Shown here piece after piece: positions 1-6,227 of a stretch of 9,139 bases of DNA. Position 1 is the stretch's first letter. Every line of letters begins with the position of its first letter. Below the pieces are notes generated by a model. The model was given only the letters and a program-made list of their open reading frames with translations. It was not told where the DNA came from and did not search any database. The position numbers were made by a program, and so were the translations under genes. Source of the stretch: DASUCS01 sp036275935 (GTDB taxonomy: Bacteria > Actinomycetota > Acidimicrobiia > Acidimicrobiales > JACDCH01); assembly GCA_036275935.1 (NCBI GenBank), contig DASUCS010000351.1, positions 1 through 9,139 on the forward strand, read 5' to 3'.

Positions 1-91
1 GGCTGTCGTCACTCGAGCTCGCGTGAGCGGGTTGGACGACTGCGGAGAGAGAGACGAGAGCTGTGATGAGTAGTGCAATGCATCGCCGCAT
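1..91 (-). CDS. Secreted protein, N-terminal fragment (signal peptide), cut by window edge
   Basis: Thirty codons, and part of the next, run from an ATG at 91 off the left edge. They read as a textbook Sec signal peptide: a basic start (MRRC), a hydrophobic core (IALLITALVSLSAVV) and a QPAHA cleavage site, followed by SSSDDS. Cleavage is expected after Ala24. An in-frame TAG lies three codons upstream of the ATG, so this is the only upstream start in the frame. AGGAG (95-99) precedes it with a short 3-base spacer. The gene follows the acyl-CoA dehydrogenase on the same strand after a 65-base gap and could be read with it or separately. The signal resembles that of the secreted protease at 3905 (both end in HASS). 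The mature protein lies outside the window, so its function is unknown. The fragment is too short for most gene callers, but the signal-peptide pattern makes chance unlikely. Confidence 0.62.
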   Translation of the reverse strand, partial: MRRCIALLITALVSLSAVVQPAHASSSDDS

Positions 92-156
92 GCACTCCTA
101 TTCGTGGTGGCGCGACTCCCTCCTGTGCGGTCGGACACAAAGGACAAACAGCGCGT

Positions 157-1740
157 TCACGCCGATTCGGTGAGTCTCCGGGCAATCACCTTCAGACAAA
201 GCGTCTCATCTGCCCCTTCGAAGATGGAAAGGACACGCGCGTCGACGAAGTACCTGCTGACCGCGTACTCCTCCGCGTAGCCATAGCCACCGTGGATCTG
301 CATCGCCTCGCGCGTGACCCACTCGGCCGCCTTGCACACGTAGGCCTTCACCATCGCGGCCTCCAGCGCACCTTCGCCCTTGGCCATCATGCGCGCGACG
401 GCGTACGCGAACTGCCGTGCGGCCTGAATCGTCACGGCCATCTTGGCGAGCTTCGCCTTCGTCAACTGATAGTCGGCGATTGGCTTGCCGAACACCACCC
501 GGTCGTCCGCGTACTGCTTCGCCTCTTCGTACGCCGCTTGCATCACGCCGATGGCGCGCGCTGCCGTCTGCAGCCGGCCGTTCTCGAAACCGGCCATCTG
601 GAGGTAGAAGCCCTTGCCCAGACCCTCTTCACCGCCAACGAGGTTCTCGTTCGTGACGAACCAGTTGTCGAACGCGATCTCGTAGGAGTGCATGCCGCGG
701 TAGCCGATGGTGTCGATGGCACGGCCTTCCATCTTCCCGCCCCGGTCGTCGGTGAACTCGAAACCGTGACCTTCACCACGCGGCTTCGGGACGATGAACA
801 GCGACAGCCCGCGGTGGGTCTTCGACCGGTCCGGATCCGTACGCGCGAGCAGCATCAGCACGTCGCCCCGCGCCCCGAACGTGCACCACGTCTTCACGCC
901 GTTGATCAACCAACCGTCGCCGTCGGGGGTGGGCGTCGCGGTCACTTTGATGCCGGCGACGTCAGAGCCGAAGTCAGGTTCCGTCACCGCGACCGCCGCC
1001 ATCACTTCGGCCGACGCGAGCTTCGGCAGCCATTCCTGCTTCTGGTCCTCGGTGCCGCCCTTCACCAGGGCGCGAGTGAGGATCTCCGGACGAGTGATCA
1101 ACGAACCGCCGGCGCCGAGCGAGCCACGTGAGAGCTCCTCGGTGGCGATGACCATCCCGAGGTAGTCGGACTCGCCGCCGGCCGCGAAGCCGCCGTACTC
1201 CTCGGGAACCGAGAGACCGAAACCACCCATCTCGGCGAGCCCGCTGATGATGTCCTCGGGGATGTCGGCGTTCGTGCGGTGGATGTGCTCGGCCACCGGA
1301 CGCAGCTTGTCCTCGGCGAAACGCCGGAACGTGTCCTGCACCATCTCGAAATCCTGATCGAGGTGGCGCGGTCCGTCCGTGCCGGCCAGTGAGGCGAGGA
1401 ACGCGGGATCGCGATGGGCGGCGACGAAGTCGTGGGCCGGTGCGAGCTTCGCCGGATCGGTGCCCCACAGCTGCTCGCGCCCGACGAGCTTCGCGACCAG
1501 TTCCGCGATCGCGTCGGCCACGAACGCACATGTGAGGCGGGCTTCGTCCTCACCCTTGCCGCCGTAGTCGAGCAGGGTGCGCGCCGTCTCCAGGGCGGCA
1601 GCGGCGTGCGCCAGGTCGTACGCCAACACCTGGTTGTCGTCGATGGATCCGGCCTTGGCGAGGGCAGCAACACCGTCCTGCACGACCGACTGGGCGAGGT
1701 CGACGGCGGACGCGGCAGCAGAGAGATCGGAGGTTGCCAT
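157..1740 (-). CDS. Acyl-CoA dehydrogenase with N-terminal extension, methylsuccinyl-CoA dehydrogenase-like
   Basis: An FAD-dependent acyl-CoA dehydrogenase of 527 residues that should introduce an alpha,beta double bond into an acyl-CoA ester and pass electrons to ETF in the cytoplasm. Visible family signatures are AVTEPDFGSD (flavin and substrate side), QIHGGYGY near the C-terminus, and FEGADE, whose Glu508 aligns with the catalytic base of the IYEGT motif. Typical family members have about 380-400 residues. Here a helical, Ala-rich extension of roughly 120 residues precedes the core, as in (2S)-methylsuccinyl-CoA dehydrogenase (Mcd) of the ethylmalonyl-CoA pathway. The divergent neighbour is a MaoC hydratase, which would act on the Mcd product mesaconyl-CoA, and this supports the reading. 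The ATG at 1740 is chosen over one at 1779 because the longer form would overlap the neighbour's start and adds an atypical leader. No Shine-Dalgarno is seen. The family is certain; the substrate is inferred, and another long-form acyl-CoA dehydrogenase is possible. Confidence 0.9.
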   Translation of the reverse strand: MATSDLSAAASAVDLAQSVVQDGVAALAKAGSIDDNQVLAYDLAHAAAALETARTLLDYGGKGEDEARLTCAFVADAIAELVAKLVGREQLWGTDPAKLAPAHDFVAAHRDPAFLASLAGTDGPRHLDQDFEMVQDTFRRFAEDKLRPVAEHIHRTNADIPEDIISGLAEMGGFGLSVPEEYGGFAAGGESDYLGMVIATEELSRGSLGAGGSLITRPEILTRALVKGGTEDQKQEWLPKLASAEVMAAVAVTEPDFGSDVAGIKVTATPTPDGDGWLINGVKTWCTFGARGDVLMLLARTDPDRSKTHRGLSLFIVPKPRGEGHGFEFTDDRGGKMEGRAIDTIGYRGMHSYEIAFDNWFVTNENLVGGEEGLGKGFYLQMAGFENGRLQTAARAIGVMQAAYEEAKQYADDRVVFGKPIADYQLTKAKLAKMAVTIQAARQFAYAVARMMAKGEGALEAAMVKAYVCKAAEWVTREAMQIHGGYGYAEEYAVSRYFVDARVLSIFEGADETLCLKVIARRLTESA

Positions 1741-1771
1741 TGCCACGAACGTTACGCGTACTGTCCTTTGC
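1734..1771. promoter_or_regulatory. Divergent promoter region between dehydrogenase and hydratase
   Basis: Only 31 bases (1741-1771) separate the two divergent start codons, so both promoters must sit here or inside the genes. On the plus strand TACTGT (1759-1764) is a TAnnnT -10 candidate, with TTGCCA (1734-1739) upstream at a long 19-base spacing. Transcription would begin almost at the GTG at 1772, giving a leaderless message. On the minus strand TAACGT (1754-1749) lies 8 bases before the ATG, again pointing to a leaderless start, but no good -35 box is visible. Neither start has a Shine-Dalgarno sequence. The boxes were picked by eye. Confidence 0.35.
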
Positions 1772-2296
1772 GTGACCATCTACGACCGCCCGTTCGGCCG
1801 CTACTACGAGGACTTCGAGCCGGGCGACATCTACAAGCACTGGCCGGGCAAGACGATCACGGAATACGACGATCACCTGTTCTGCATGATCACGATGAAC
1901 CACCATCCGACCCACACGAACGCGTACTTCGCCGAACACGAGAGCCCGCACGGCAAGAACCTCGTCGTCGGCAACCTCGTGTACTCGTTGGTGCTGGGCA
2001 TGAGCGTTCCCGACGTGAGCGGGTCGTGCATCGCCAACCTCGAAGTCGAGACGCTGCGGCACGCGAAGCCGACGTTTCACGGCGACACGATCTATGCCGA
2101 GACGCGGGTGCTCGAGAAGCGACTGACGTCGAAGCCCGACCGTGGGATCGTCGCCGTCGAGACGAAGGGCATCAACCAGCGCGGCGAAGAGGTCTGCTAC
2201 TTCAAGCGCAAGCTCATGGTGTGGACGAGGGATGCGGCACCGTCCCGCCAGCGTCCGTACGACGAGTCGATCTGGGACGACGCCGAGTCCAAGTGA
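1772..2296 (+). CDS. MaoC-family dehydratase/hydratase (mesaconyl-CoA hydratase-like)
   Basis: A 174-residue single hot-dog-fold enoyl-CoA hydratase of the MaoC type, expected to add water across, or remove it to form, the double bond of an acyl-CoA. The N-terminal YYEDFEPGDIYKHWPGKTITEYD (residues 11-33, seen as YYEDFEPGD then KTITEYD) is the usual opening of this group. Residues 43-50 (NHHPTHTN) match the conserved N-x-x-P-x-H-x-D/N stretch around the hydratase active site. The start is the GTG at 1772: upstream codons in frame give low-complexity sequence antisense to the dehydrogenase, while homology begins at once after the GTG. It is divergent from an Mcd-like dehydrogenase, which suggests that the pair handles methylsuccinyl-CoA to mesaconyl-CoA to a hydroxylated C5 ester. 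Well-studied Mch enzymes of proteobacteria are about twice as long, with two hot-dog domains; this is the short actinobacterial form. The gene leads the plus-strand block and overlaps the methyltransferase by 4 bases. Substrate assignment is inference. Confidence 0.85.
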   Translation: MTIYDRPFGRYYEDFEPGDIYKHWPGKTITEYDDHLFCMITMNHHPTHTNAYFAEHESPHGKNLVVGNLVYSLVLGMSVPDVSGSCIANLEVETLRHAKPTFHGDTIYAETRVLEKRLTSKPDRGIVAVETKGINQRGEEVCYFKRKLMVWTRDAAPSRQRPYDESIWDDAESK

Positions 2297-3045
2297 CGGA
2301 CGCGCGCATCGACCCGATGGCCGAGGCCTTCGGGGCCGCCGCTGCCGACTACGAGCGGGCGCGACCGAGCTACCCGGTCCAGGCCATCGAGACGCTCAAG
2401 TCGGAGGCGGGGATCGGGCCTGGAAAAAGGGTGTGCGATCTCGCGGCCGGTACCGGCAAGTTGACGCGGCTTCTCGTCGCCACCGGTGCGGAGCTCGTCG
2501 CGGTCGAACCGGTGCCGGGCATGCGCGCGCAGCTCGCCGAGGTCTTGCCGGACATCGACGTGCTCGACGGCACCGCGGAATCGATCCCGCTCGCTGACGC
2601 GTCGGTCGACACGGTCACGGTCGCCCAGGCGTTCCACTGGTTCAAGTTCGAGCCTGCGCTCGAAGAGATCCGACGAGTGCTCGCACCGGGTGGCTCGCTC
2701 GCGATCCTGTTCAACCAGAGGGACGAGCGAGTCCCGTGGGTGAAGACGTGGAACGACGTCATCGAGTGGCACGGCCGTCGCATCGCGTACTACCAGAACA
2801 CCGACTGGACGACGCTGCTGGCAGACAACGGCTTCGTCGACGTGGGCTACCGGTCGAGCGAGTGGAACCAACCACTGACGCGTGAGTTGTTGGCGGCGCG
2901 TGTTCGTTCGGTCAGCTACATCGCCGACGCACCTCCGGCCGAGCAGCAGGACTACGTCGATCGGGTGCTCGCGCTGGTCGCTGGCTTCGAGGACACGTTT
3001 CCTCTTCCGTACGTGACGCACGTGTGGTTCGCACGCCGCGCCTGA
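2293..3045 (+). CDS. Class I SAM-dependent methyltransferase
   Basis: A 250-residue Rossmann-fold methyltransferase (Methyltransf_11 type). Motif I is VCDLAAGTGKLT at residues 47-58 (glycine loop G53-T-G55), with acidic Glu72 in VAVEPVPGM positioned to bind the SAM ribose. The segment GTAESIPLAD (93-102) fits motif II/III, and AQAFHWF (111-117) is characteristic of the group that includes yeast Tmt1/Crg1 and bacterial trans-aconitate-type enzymes acting on small carboxylic acids. The N-terminal AFGAAAADYERARPSYP (12-28) is also typical. The GTG at 2293 shares GTGA with the stop of the hydratase gene, implying translational coupling; upstream in-frame codons are only a shadow of the neighbours. 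An internal ATG at residue 9 (2317) is a less likely start. The position next to acyl-CoA genes hints at a carboxylate substrate, but the sequence does not settle this. Confidence 0.85.
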   Translation: MTDARIDPMAEAFGAAAADYERARPSYPVQAIETLKSEAGIGPGKRVCDLAAGTGKLTRLLVATGAELVAVEPVPGMRAQLAEVLPDIDVLDGTAESIPLADASVDTVTVAQAFHWFKFEPALEEIRRVLAPGGSLAILFNQRDERVPWVKTWNDVIEWHGRRIAYYQNTDWTTLLADNGFVDVGYRSSEWNQPLTRELLAARVRSVSYIADAPPAEQQDYVDRVLALVAGFEDTFPLPYVTHVWFARRA

Positions 3046-3908
3046 CGCAACTGCAGCGCGACCTGCTCGAGTGGGGCGCGCGAACGAGGCGCGATCTTCC
3101 ATGGCGCCGGACGCGGGATCCGTGGGCGATCCTCGTCTCCGAGTTGATGCTGCAGCAGACGCAAGCGCCACGTGTCGTGCCGAAGTTCGACGCGTTCATG
3201 AAGCGATTCCCGACGGCCACCCGCTGCGCGGACTCGTCGACTGGCGAGGTGATCGACGCGTGGGCAGGGCTCGGGTACAACCGCCGAGCGGTCAACCTGC
3301 ATCGAGCAGCGGTCGTCGTCCGTGACGAGCACCAAGGCGTCGTACCCGACGACCTCGCCGCACTCCTCGCGCTGCCCGGTGTCGGCCCGTACACGGCACG
3401 AGCGGTGCTCGTCTTCGCGTTCGAGCACGACATCGGCTTGGTGGACACCAATGCCGGACGGTTCGTCGCCCGGGCCCTCGCCGGCCGACCCGTCGCGCCG
3501 GTCGACGCCCAGACGCTCGCGGACGACACCGTGCCGCGAGGACACGCGTGGGCTTGGGGGCAGGCCGTGTTCGACCTCGGCGCGGCGGTGTGCACGAAGT
3601 CCGTTCCCCGCTGTCACGAATGCCCGATCGCGATCTCCTGCACATGGAACCGGGCGGGCCGCCCTGCTCCTGACCCGGTGGTCGGGTCCGCAGGCATCAG
3701 TCGCGGGCAGTCGACGTTCGCCGGATCGTTCCGACAGGGCCGCGGTCGACTCGTCCACGCGCTGCGAGCCGGCCCGCTCGCGCCCGACGCGATTGCGCTC
3801 GCGGCGGGGTGGCCGGACGATCCGGCACGCGCCGAACGCGCGCTCGCGTCGCTCGTCGCCGATGGCCTGGCGATCGTGCGGACGGACGGTACGGTGACCA
3901 TTCCATGA
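3024..3908 (+). CDS. mutY: A/G-specific adenine glycosylase MutY, short form
   Basis: DNA repair glycosylase that removes adenine mispaired with 8-oxoguanine; 294 residues. The catalytic Glu40 is in SELMLQQTQ (E. coli Glu37), Tyr85 in GLGYN matches E. coli Tyr82, the helix-hairpin-helix is LPGVGPYTA (117-125), and Asp141 in LVDTNAGR matches E. coli Asp138. Cys190, 197, 200 and 206 give the C-x6-C-x2-C-x5-C ligand set for a [4Fe-4S] cluster. The NUDIX-like C-terminal domain of E. coli MutY (350 residues), which reads 8-oxoG, is absent. Instead residues from about 238 (GRLVHALRAGPL...) to the end look like a small winged-helix segment, as in other short actinobacterial MutY proteins. The start is GTG at 3024, overlapping the methyltransferase by 22 bases; no Shine-Dalgarno is visible. 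The position between a methyltransferase and a protease gives no functional hint beyond co-transcription. Confidence 0.93.
   Translation: MVRTPRLTQLQRDLLEWGARTRRDLPWRRTRDPWAILVSELMLQQTQAPRVVPKFDAFMKRFPTATRCADSSTGEVIDAWAGLGYNRRAVNLHRAAVVVRDEHQGVVPDDLAALLALPGVGPYTARAVLVFAFEHDIGLVDTNAGRFVARALAGRPVAPVDAQTLADDTVPRGHAWAWGQAVFDLGAAVCTKSVPRCHECPIAISCTWNRAGRPAPDPVVGSAGISRGQSTFAGSFRQGRGRLVHALRAGPLAPDAIALAAGWPDDPARAERALASLVADGLAIVRTDGTVTIP
3893..3897 (+). promoter_or_regulatory. Ribosome binding site for the S8 protease
   Basis: GGTGA lies 7 bases before the ATG at 3905, inside the last codons of mutY. It supports this ATG, which also shares ATGA with the mutY stop codon, over in-frame codons further upstream. 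Confidence 0.5.
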
Positions 3909-6169
3909 CCAAAGCGCGGGCGACGATCATCGCCCTCGCAGTGGCCACGATCATGGGCGGATGGCCCGCAGCGGGGCATGCATCCTCCGCTTCGTCGTGG
4001 GTGCCGCGAGGGAACAATCAGCGATCGCATCCGAAGATCGAACCTGCAGTGGAGCAGCAGTCGACCCCAGACGACGCACCTGTGGTCGTGCGGGTCGCGG
4101 GCGACCCCACCGACGCGAGTGCGGCAGTGTCCGATGTGGGGGGAACAGTGCGCACCGAGTCGTCGGACGCGGTGCTGGCGTGGGTGCGGCCCTCGCAGTT
4201 CACGACCCTGGCGGACGACGCACGCGTCCAGCGCATCAGTGAGCCGCGTCGACCGCGTCCGACGACGACCTCCGAAGGCGTCGCCGCCATCGGCGCGCCG
4301 ACGTGGTACAGCGCTGGGTTCGACGGCTCCGGCGTCAAGCTCGGCATCGTCGACCTCGGCTTCCAGCAGCTCGCGACCGAGCAGGCCGCCGGACACCTGC
4401 CGGTCACCGCGGTGACCAAGAACTTCTGCAGCGGTGGCATCGGCGGGAACACGGAGCACGGAACCGCCGTCGCCGAGATCGCTCACCAGGTGGCACCCGG
4501 AGCGCAGCTGTATCTCGTGTGCATCGAGTTCGACGACGACGTGGCGGCGGCAGAGCAGTACCTCGCGCAGCAGGGCGTCACGGTCGTCAACGCGTCGTTC
4601 AGTGACCCGCTCGGCGGGCGCGGCGACGGTACCGGGCCCCTCGGCGATGCAGTCGCGGCCGGTCGTCAGGCCGGACAGCTCTGGTCGGTCGCCGCCGGCA
4701 ACGACGCGGATCGTCACTTCAGCTTCACCGCCACTGACCTCGACGGCGACGGTGCGGTGGAGTTCGACGGCAATGGTGGGCTCACTGCCGGCCCCGACGA
4801 CCGCGAGTTGTACGGGTTCTCGCTCAGTCACAACAACGCAACGGTCTCGATCGGCATCAAGTGGGATGCGTGGCCGGTCACGAACCAGGAGTTCGACCTC
4901 TGTCTGTGGACCGCGGGCGCGCCGCTCGGCACGTTCCTCGGCTGCCAGTTCGGCTCGCAAGAGCTCAGTGCCTCCGAGCCGATCAACTCGTTCACTGCCT
5001 CGGGGATGTCCGCCGGCTCGTACGTCCTGTCGGTCTCGCGCGGCGAGCACACGGTCATCGCGCCGCGGATCGACATGTACTTCGAGGGCGACGAAGTCGG
5101 GCTCCAGCGTGTGAGCTCCGACGGAAGCATCGGCGAGCCGGCGTCGTCGCCGGCGGCGATGGCCGTTGGCGCGCACAACGTGAGCAGCACGAACGTCGAA
5201 GGGTTCAGCAGCCGAGGGCCGACCATCGACGGCCGGGCGAAGCCGGATGTCATGGCGCCCGACGGTGTGAGCAACGACATCTTCGATCCGTTCTTCGGCA
5301 CCTCAGCGGCCGCGCCTCACGCGGCTGGCGCGGCCGCGCTGGTCAAACAGGCGCTCCCCGGTGCGACTCCCGCGGAGGTGCAGACCTTCCTGTCGTGTCG
5401 CGCCACCGGCGGCGGATCGGACGGGCCCGAGAACGGGATCGGTTACGGCAGCCTGGCGCTCGGCGCCGCGCCCACACCGGCGCTGACCGCGGCGACGAAG
5501 CCGGCGGTCGTGGCGCACAACTTCGTGTTCGAACGGTCCGGCCTCTGCTCGGGTCACTCCGACCACCTGATGCTGTACGGCGAGCCGTCCGACGTCGTGT
5601 TGCTGTGCGACTGGGACGGCAACGGCACCCGCACGCCCGGTGCGTTCCGCAACGGGGCGTGGTACTTGCGCAACGCGCCCGGACCGGGCGCGGCCGACGT
5701 CCCCGTGTTCACCTATGGCGATCCGGGCGACATCCCCGTCTGCGGCCACTGGGGTGGCCCCGGCAAGGCCGAGACGGCGGGCGTGTTCCGAAACGGGGTG
5801 TTCTTCCTGCGCGACAGCAACACCACGGGTGTCGCCGACCGACCTCCGGTGGGCTACGGGAACCCCGGCGACATTCCCGCGGTCGGAGATTGGGACGGGA
5901 ACGGCACGACGACGCTCGGAGTGTTCCGCCGAGGCGTGTGGTTCCTGCGCAACAGCAACAGCACCGGTGTCGCCGACCAGCCGCCGGTCGGGTACGGCGA
6001 TCCGACCGACCTCCCCGTTCCGGGCGACTGGGACGGCAACGGCACGACGACGCTCGGTGTGTACCGCGACGGCTACTGGTTCCTGCGCAACAGCATCGGC
6101 GGCGGTGTCGCCGACCTCCCGCCGTTCCACTACGGGGGCCCGGGAACCGTCCCGGGCGCCTGGCGCTGA
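3905..6169 (+). CDS. Secreted subtilisin-family (S8) serine protease with C-terminal repeats
   Basis: A 754-residue exported endopeptidase. Residues 1-26 form a signal peptide (basic TKAR, hydrophobic TIIALAVATIMGG, cleavage after AGHA). Residues about 55-115 (VVVRVAGD... to RVQRISEP) look like an I9-type propeptide. The catalytic domain has Asp150 in GIVDLGF, His185 in EHGTAVAEI, oxyanion Asn266 in AAGND and Ser467 in GTSAAAPHAAG, so all active-site residues are present. About 200 residues lie between Asn266 and Ser467. They include a DLDGDG calcium-type loop (278-283) and a beta-rich segment with several cysteines, resembling inserted or pre-peptidase-type domains. From residue 569 four repeats of 46-47 residues follow. 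The ATG at 3905 overlaps the mutY stop by 4 bases. Asp in DLGF rather than DTG marks a divergent S8 subgroup. Function is probably extracellular proteolysis with the repeats as a surface or ligand-binding module (inference). Confidence 0.9.
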   Translation: MTKARATIIALAVATIMGGWPAAGHASSASSWVPRGNNQRSHPKIEPAVEQQSTPDDAPVVVRVAGDPTDASAAVSDVGGTVRTESSDAVLAWVRPSQFTTLADDARVQRISEPRRPRPTTTSEGVAAIGAPTWYSAGFDGSGVKLGIVDLGFQQLATEQAAGHLPVTAVTKNFCSGGIGGNTEHGTAVAEIAHQVAPGAQLYLVCIEFDDDVAAAEQYLAQQGVTVVNASFSDPLGGRGDGTGPLGDAVAAGRQAGQLWSVAAGNDADRHFSFTATDLDGDGAVEFDGNGGLTAGPDDRELYGFSLSHNNATVSIGIKWDAWPVTNQEFDLCLWTAGAPLGTFLGCQFGSQELSASEPINSFTASGMSAGSYVLSVSRGEHTVIAPRIDMYFEGDEVGLQRVSSDGSIGEPASSPAAMAVGAHNVSSTNVEGFSSRGPTIDGRAKPDVMAPDGVSNDIFDPFFGTSAAAPHAAGAAALVKQALPGATPAEVQTFLSCRATGGGSDGPENGIGYGSLALGAAPTPALTAATKPAVVAHNFVFERSGLCSGHSDHLMLYGEPSDVVLLCDWDGNGTRTPGAFRNGAWYLRNAPGPGAADVPVFTYGDPGDIPVCGHWGGPGKAETAGVFRNGVFFLRDSNTTGVADRPPVGYGNPGDIPAVGDWDGNGTTTLGVFRRGVWFLRNSNSTGVADQPPVGYGDPTDLPVPGDWDGNGTTTLGVYRDGYWFLRNSIGGGVADLPPFHYGGPGTVPGAWR
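5609..6169 (+). repeat. Four in-frame tandem repeats, DWDGNGT type, in the protease C-terminus
   Basis: Units start at 5609, 5747, 5888 and 6026 (residues 569, 615, 662 and 708), a period of 138-141 bases or 46-47 residues. The consensus is DWDGNGTTTLGVFR, then G-x-WFLRNS, then GVAD-x-PP, then YG-x-PGD-x-PV. DWDGNG is a D-x-D-x-N-G calcium-loop pattern like FG-GAP/VCBS repeats, and the repeated hydrophobic strands suggest a small beta-propeller or beta-solenoid. Unit 2 has lost the loop (HWGGPGKAE). Units 3 and 4 are the most alike at DNA level, indicating the most recent duplication. The protein ends in GAW at the point where a fifth unit would begin, so the last strand may close against the first. 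Confidence 0.85.
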
Positions 6170-6185
6170 CCGTTCTGCCGGTAGG

Positions 6186-6206
6186 AACGCGCGGTCAGCG
6201 CGCGTT
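6186..6206. terminator. Hairpin between convergent genes, possible bidirectional terminator
   Basis: A perfect 8-bp inverted repeat, AACGCGCG (6186-6193) and CGCGCGTT (6199-6206), encloses a 5-base loop GTCAG. It lies 16 bases after the protease stop and 21 bases beyond the selenoprotein stop on the other strand, so it could serve both. No T-tract follows on either strand, as is common in high-GC actinobacteria, so termination is inferred from position and symmetry alone. Confidence 0.5.
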
Positions 6207-6227
6207 ACGACCGCACAAACGCAGGCG

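Noticed and set aside
72..96. Transcription terminator of the acyl-CoA dehydrogenase gene
   Set aside because: The hairpin is imperfect, has no T-run, and overlaps the start codon of a signal-peptide-like coding region, so a role at that start is as likely as termination.
73..1131. Plus-strand open frame of about 350 codons opposite the dehydrogenase
   Set aside because: The composition (Arg, His, Leu rich, no motifs) is typical of the antisense frame of an acyl-CoA dehydrogenase, which has full family signatures on the minus strand.
3614..5176. Long open frame on the minus strand opposite mutY and the protease
   Set aside because: It is rich in Arg, His and Val with no recognisable domain and lies antisense to two well-supported genes; high-GC DNA commonly yields such open antisense frames.
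5609..6169. CRISPR-like array
   Set aside because: The 138-141-base periodicity is in frame with the protease and reflects repeated protein units, not identical short repeats with unrelated spacers.
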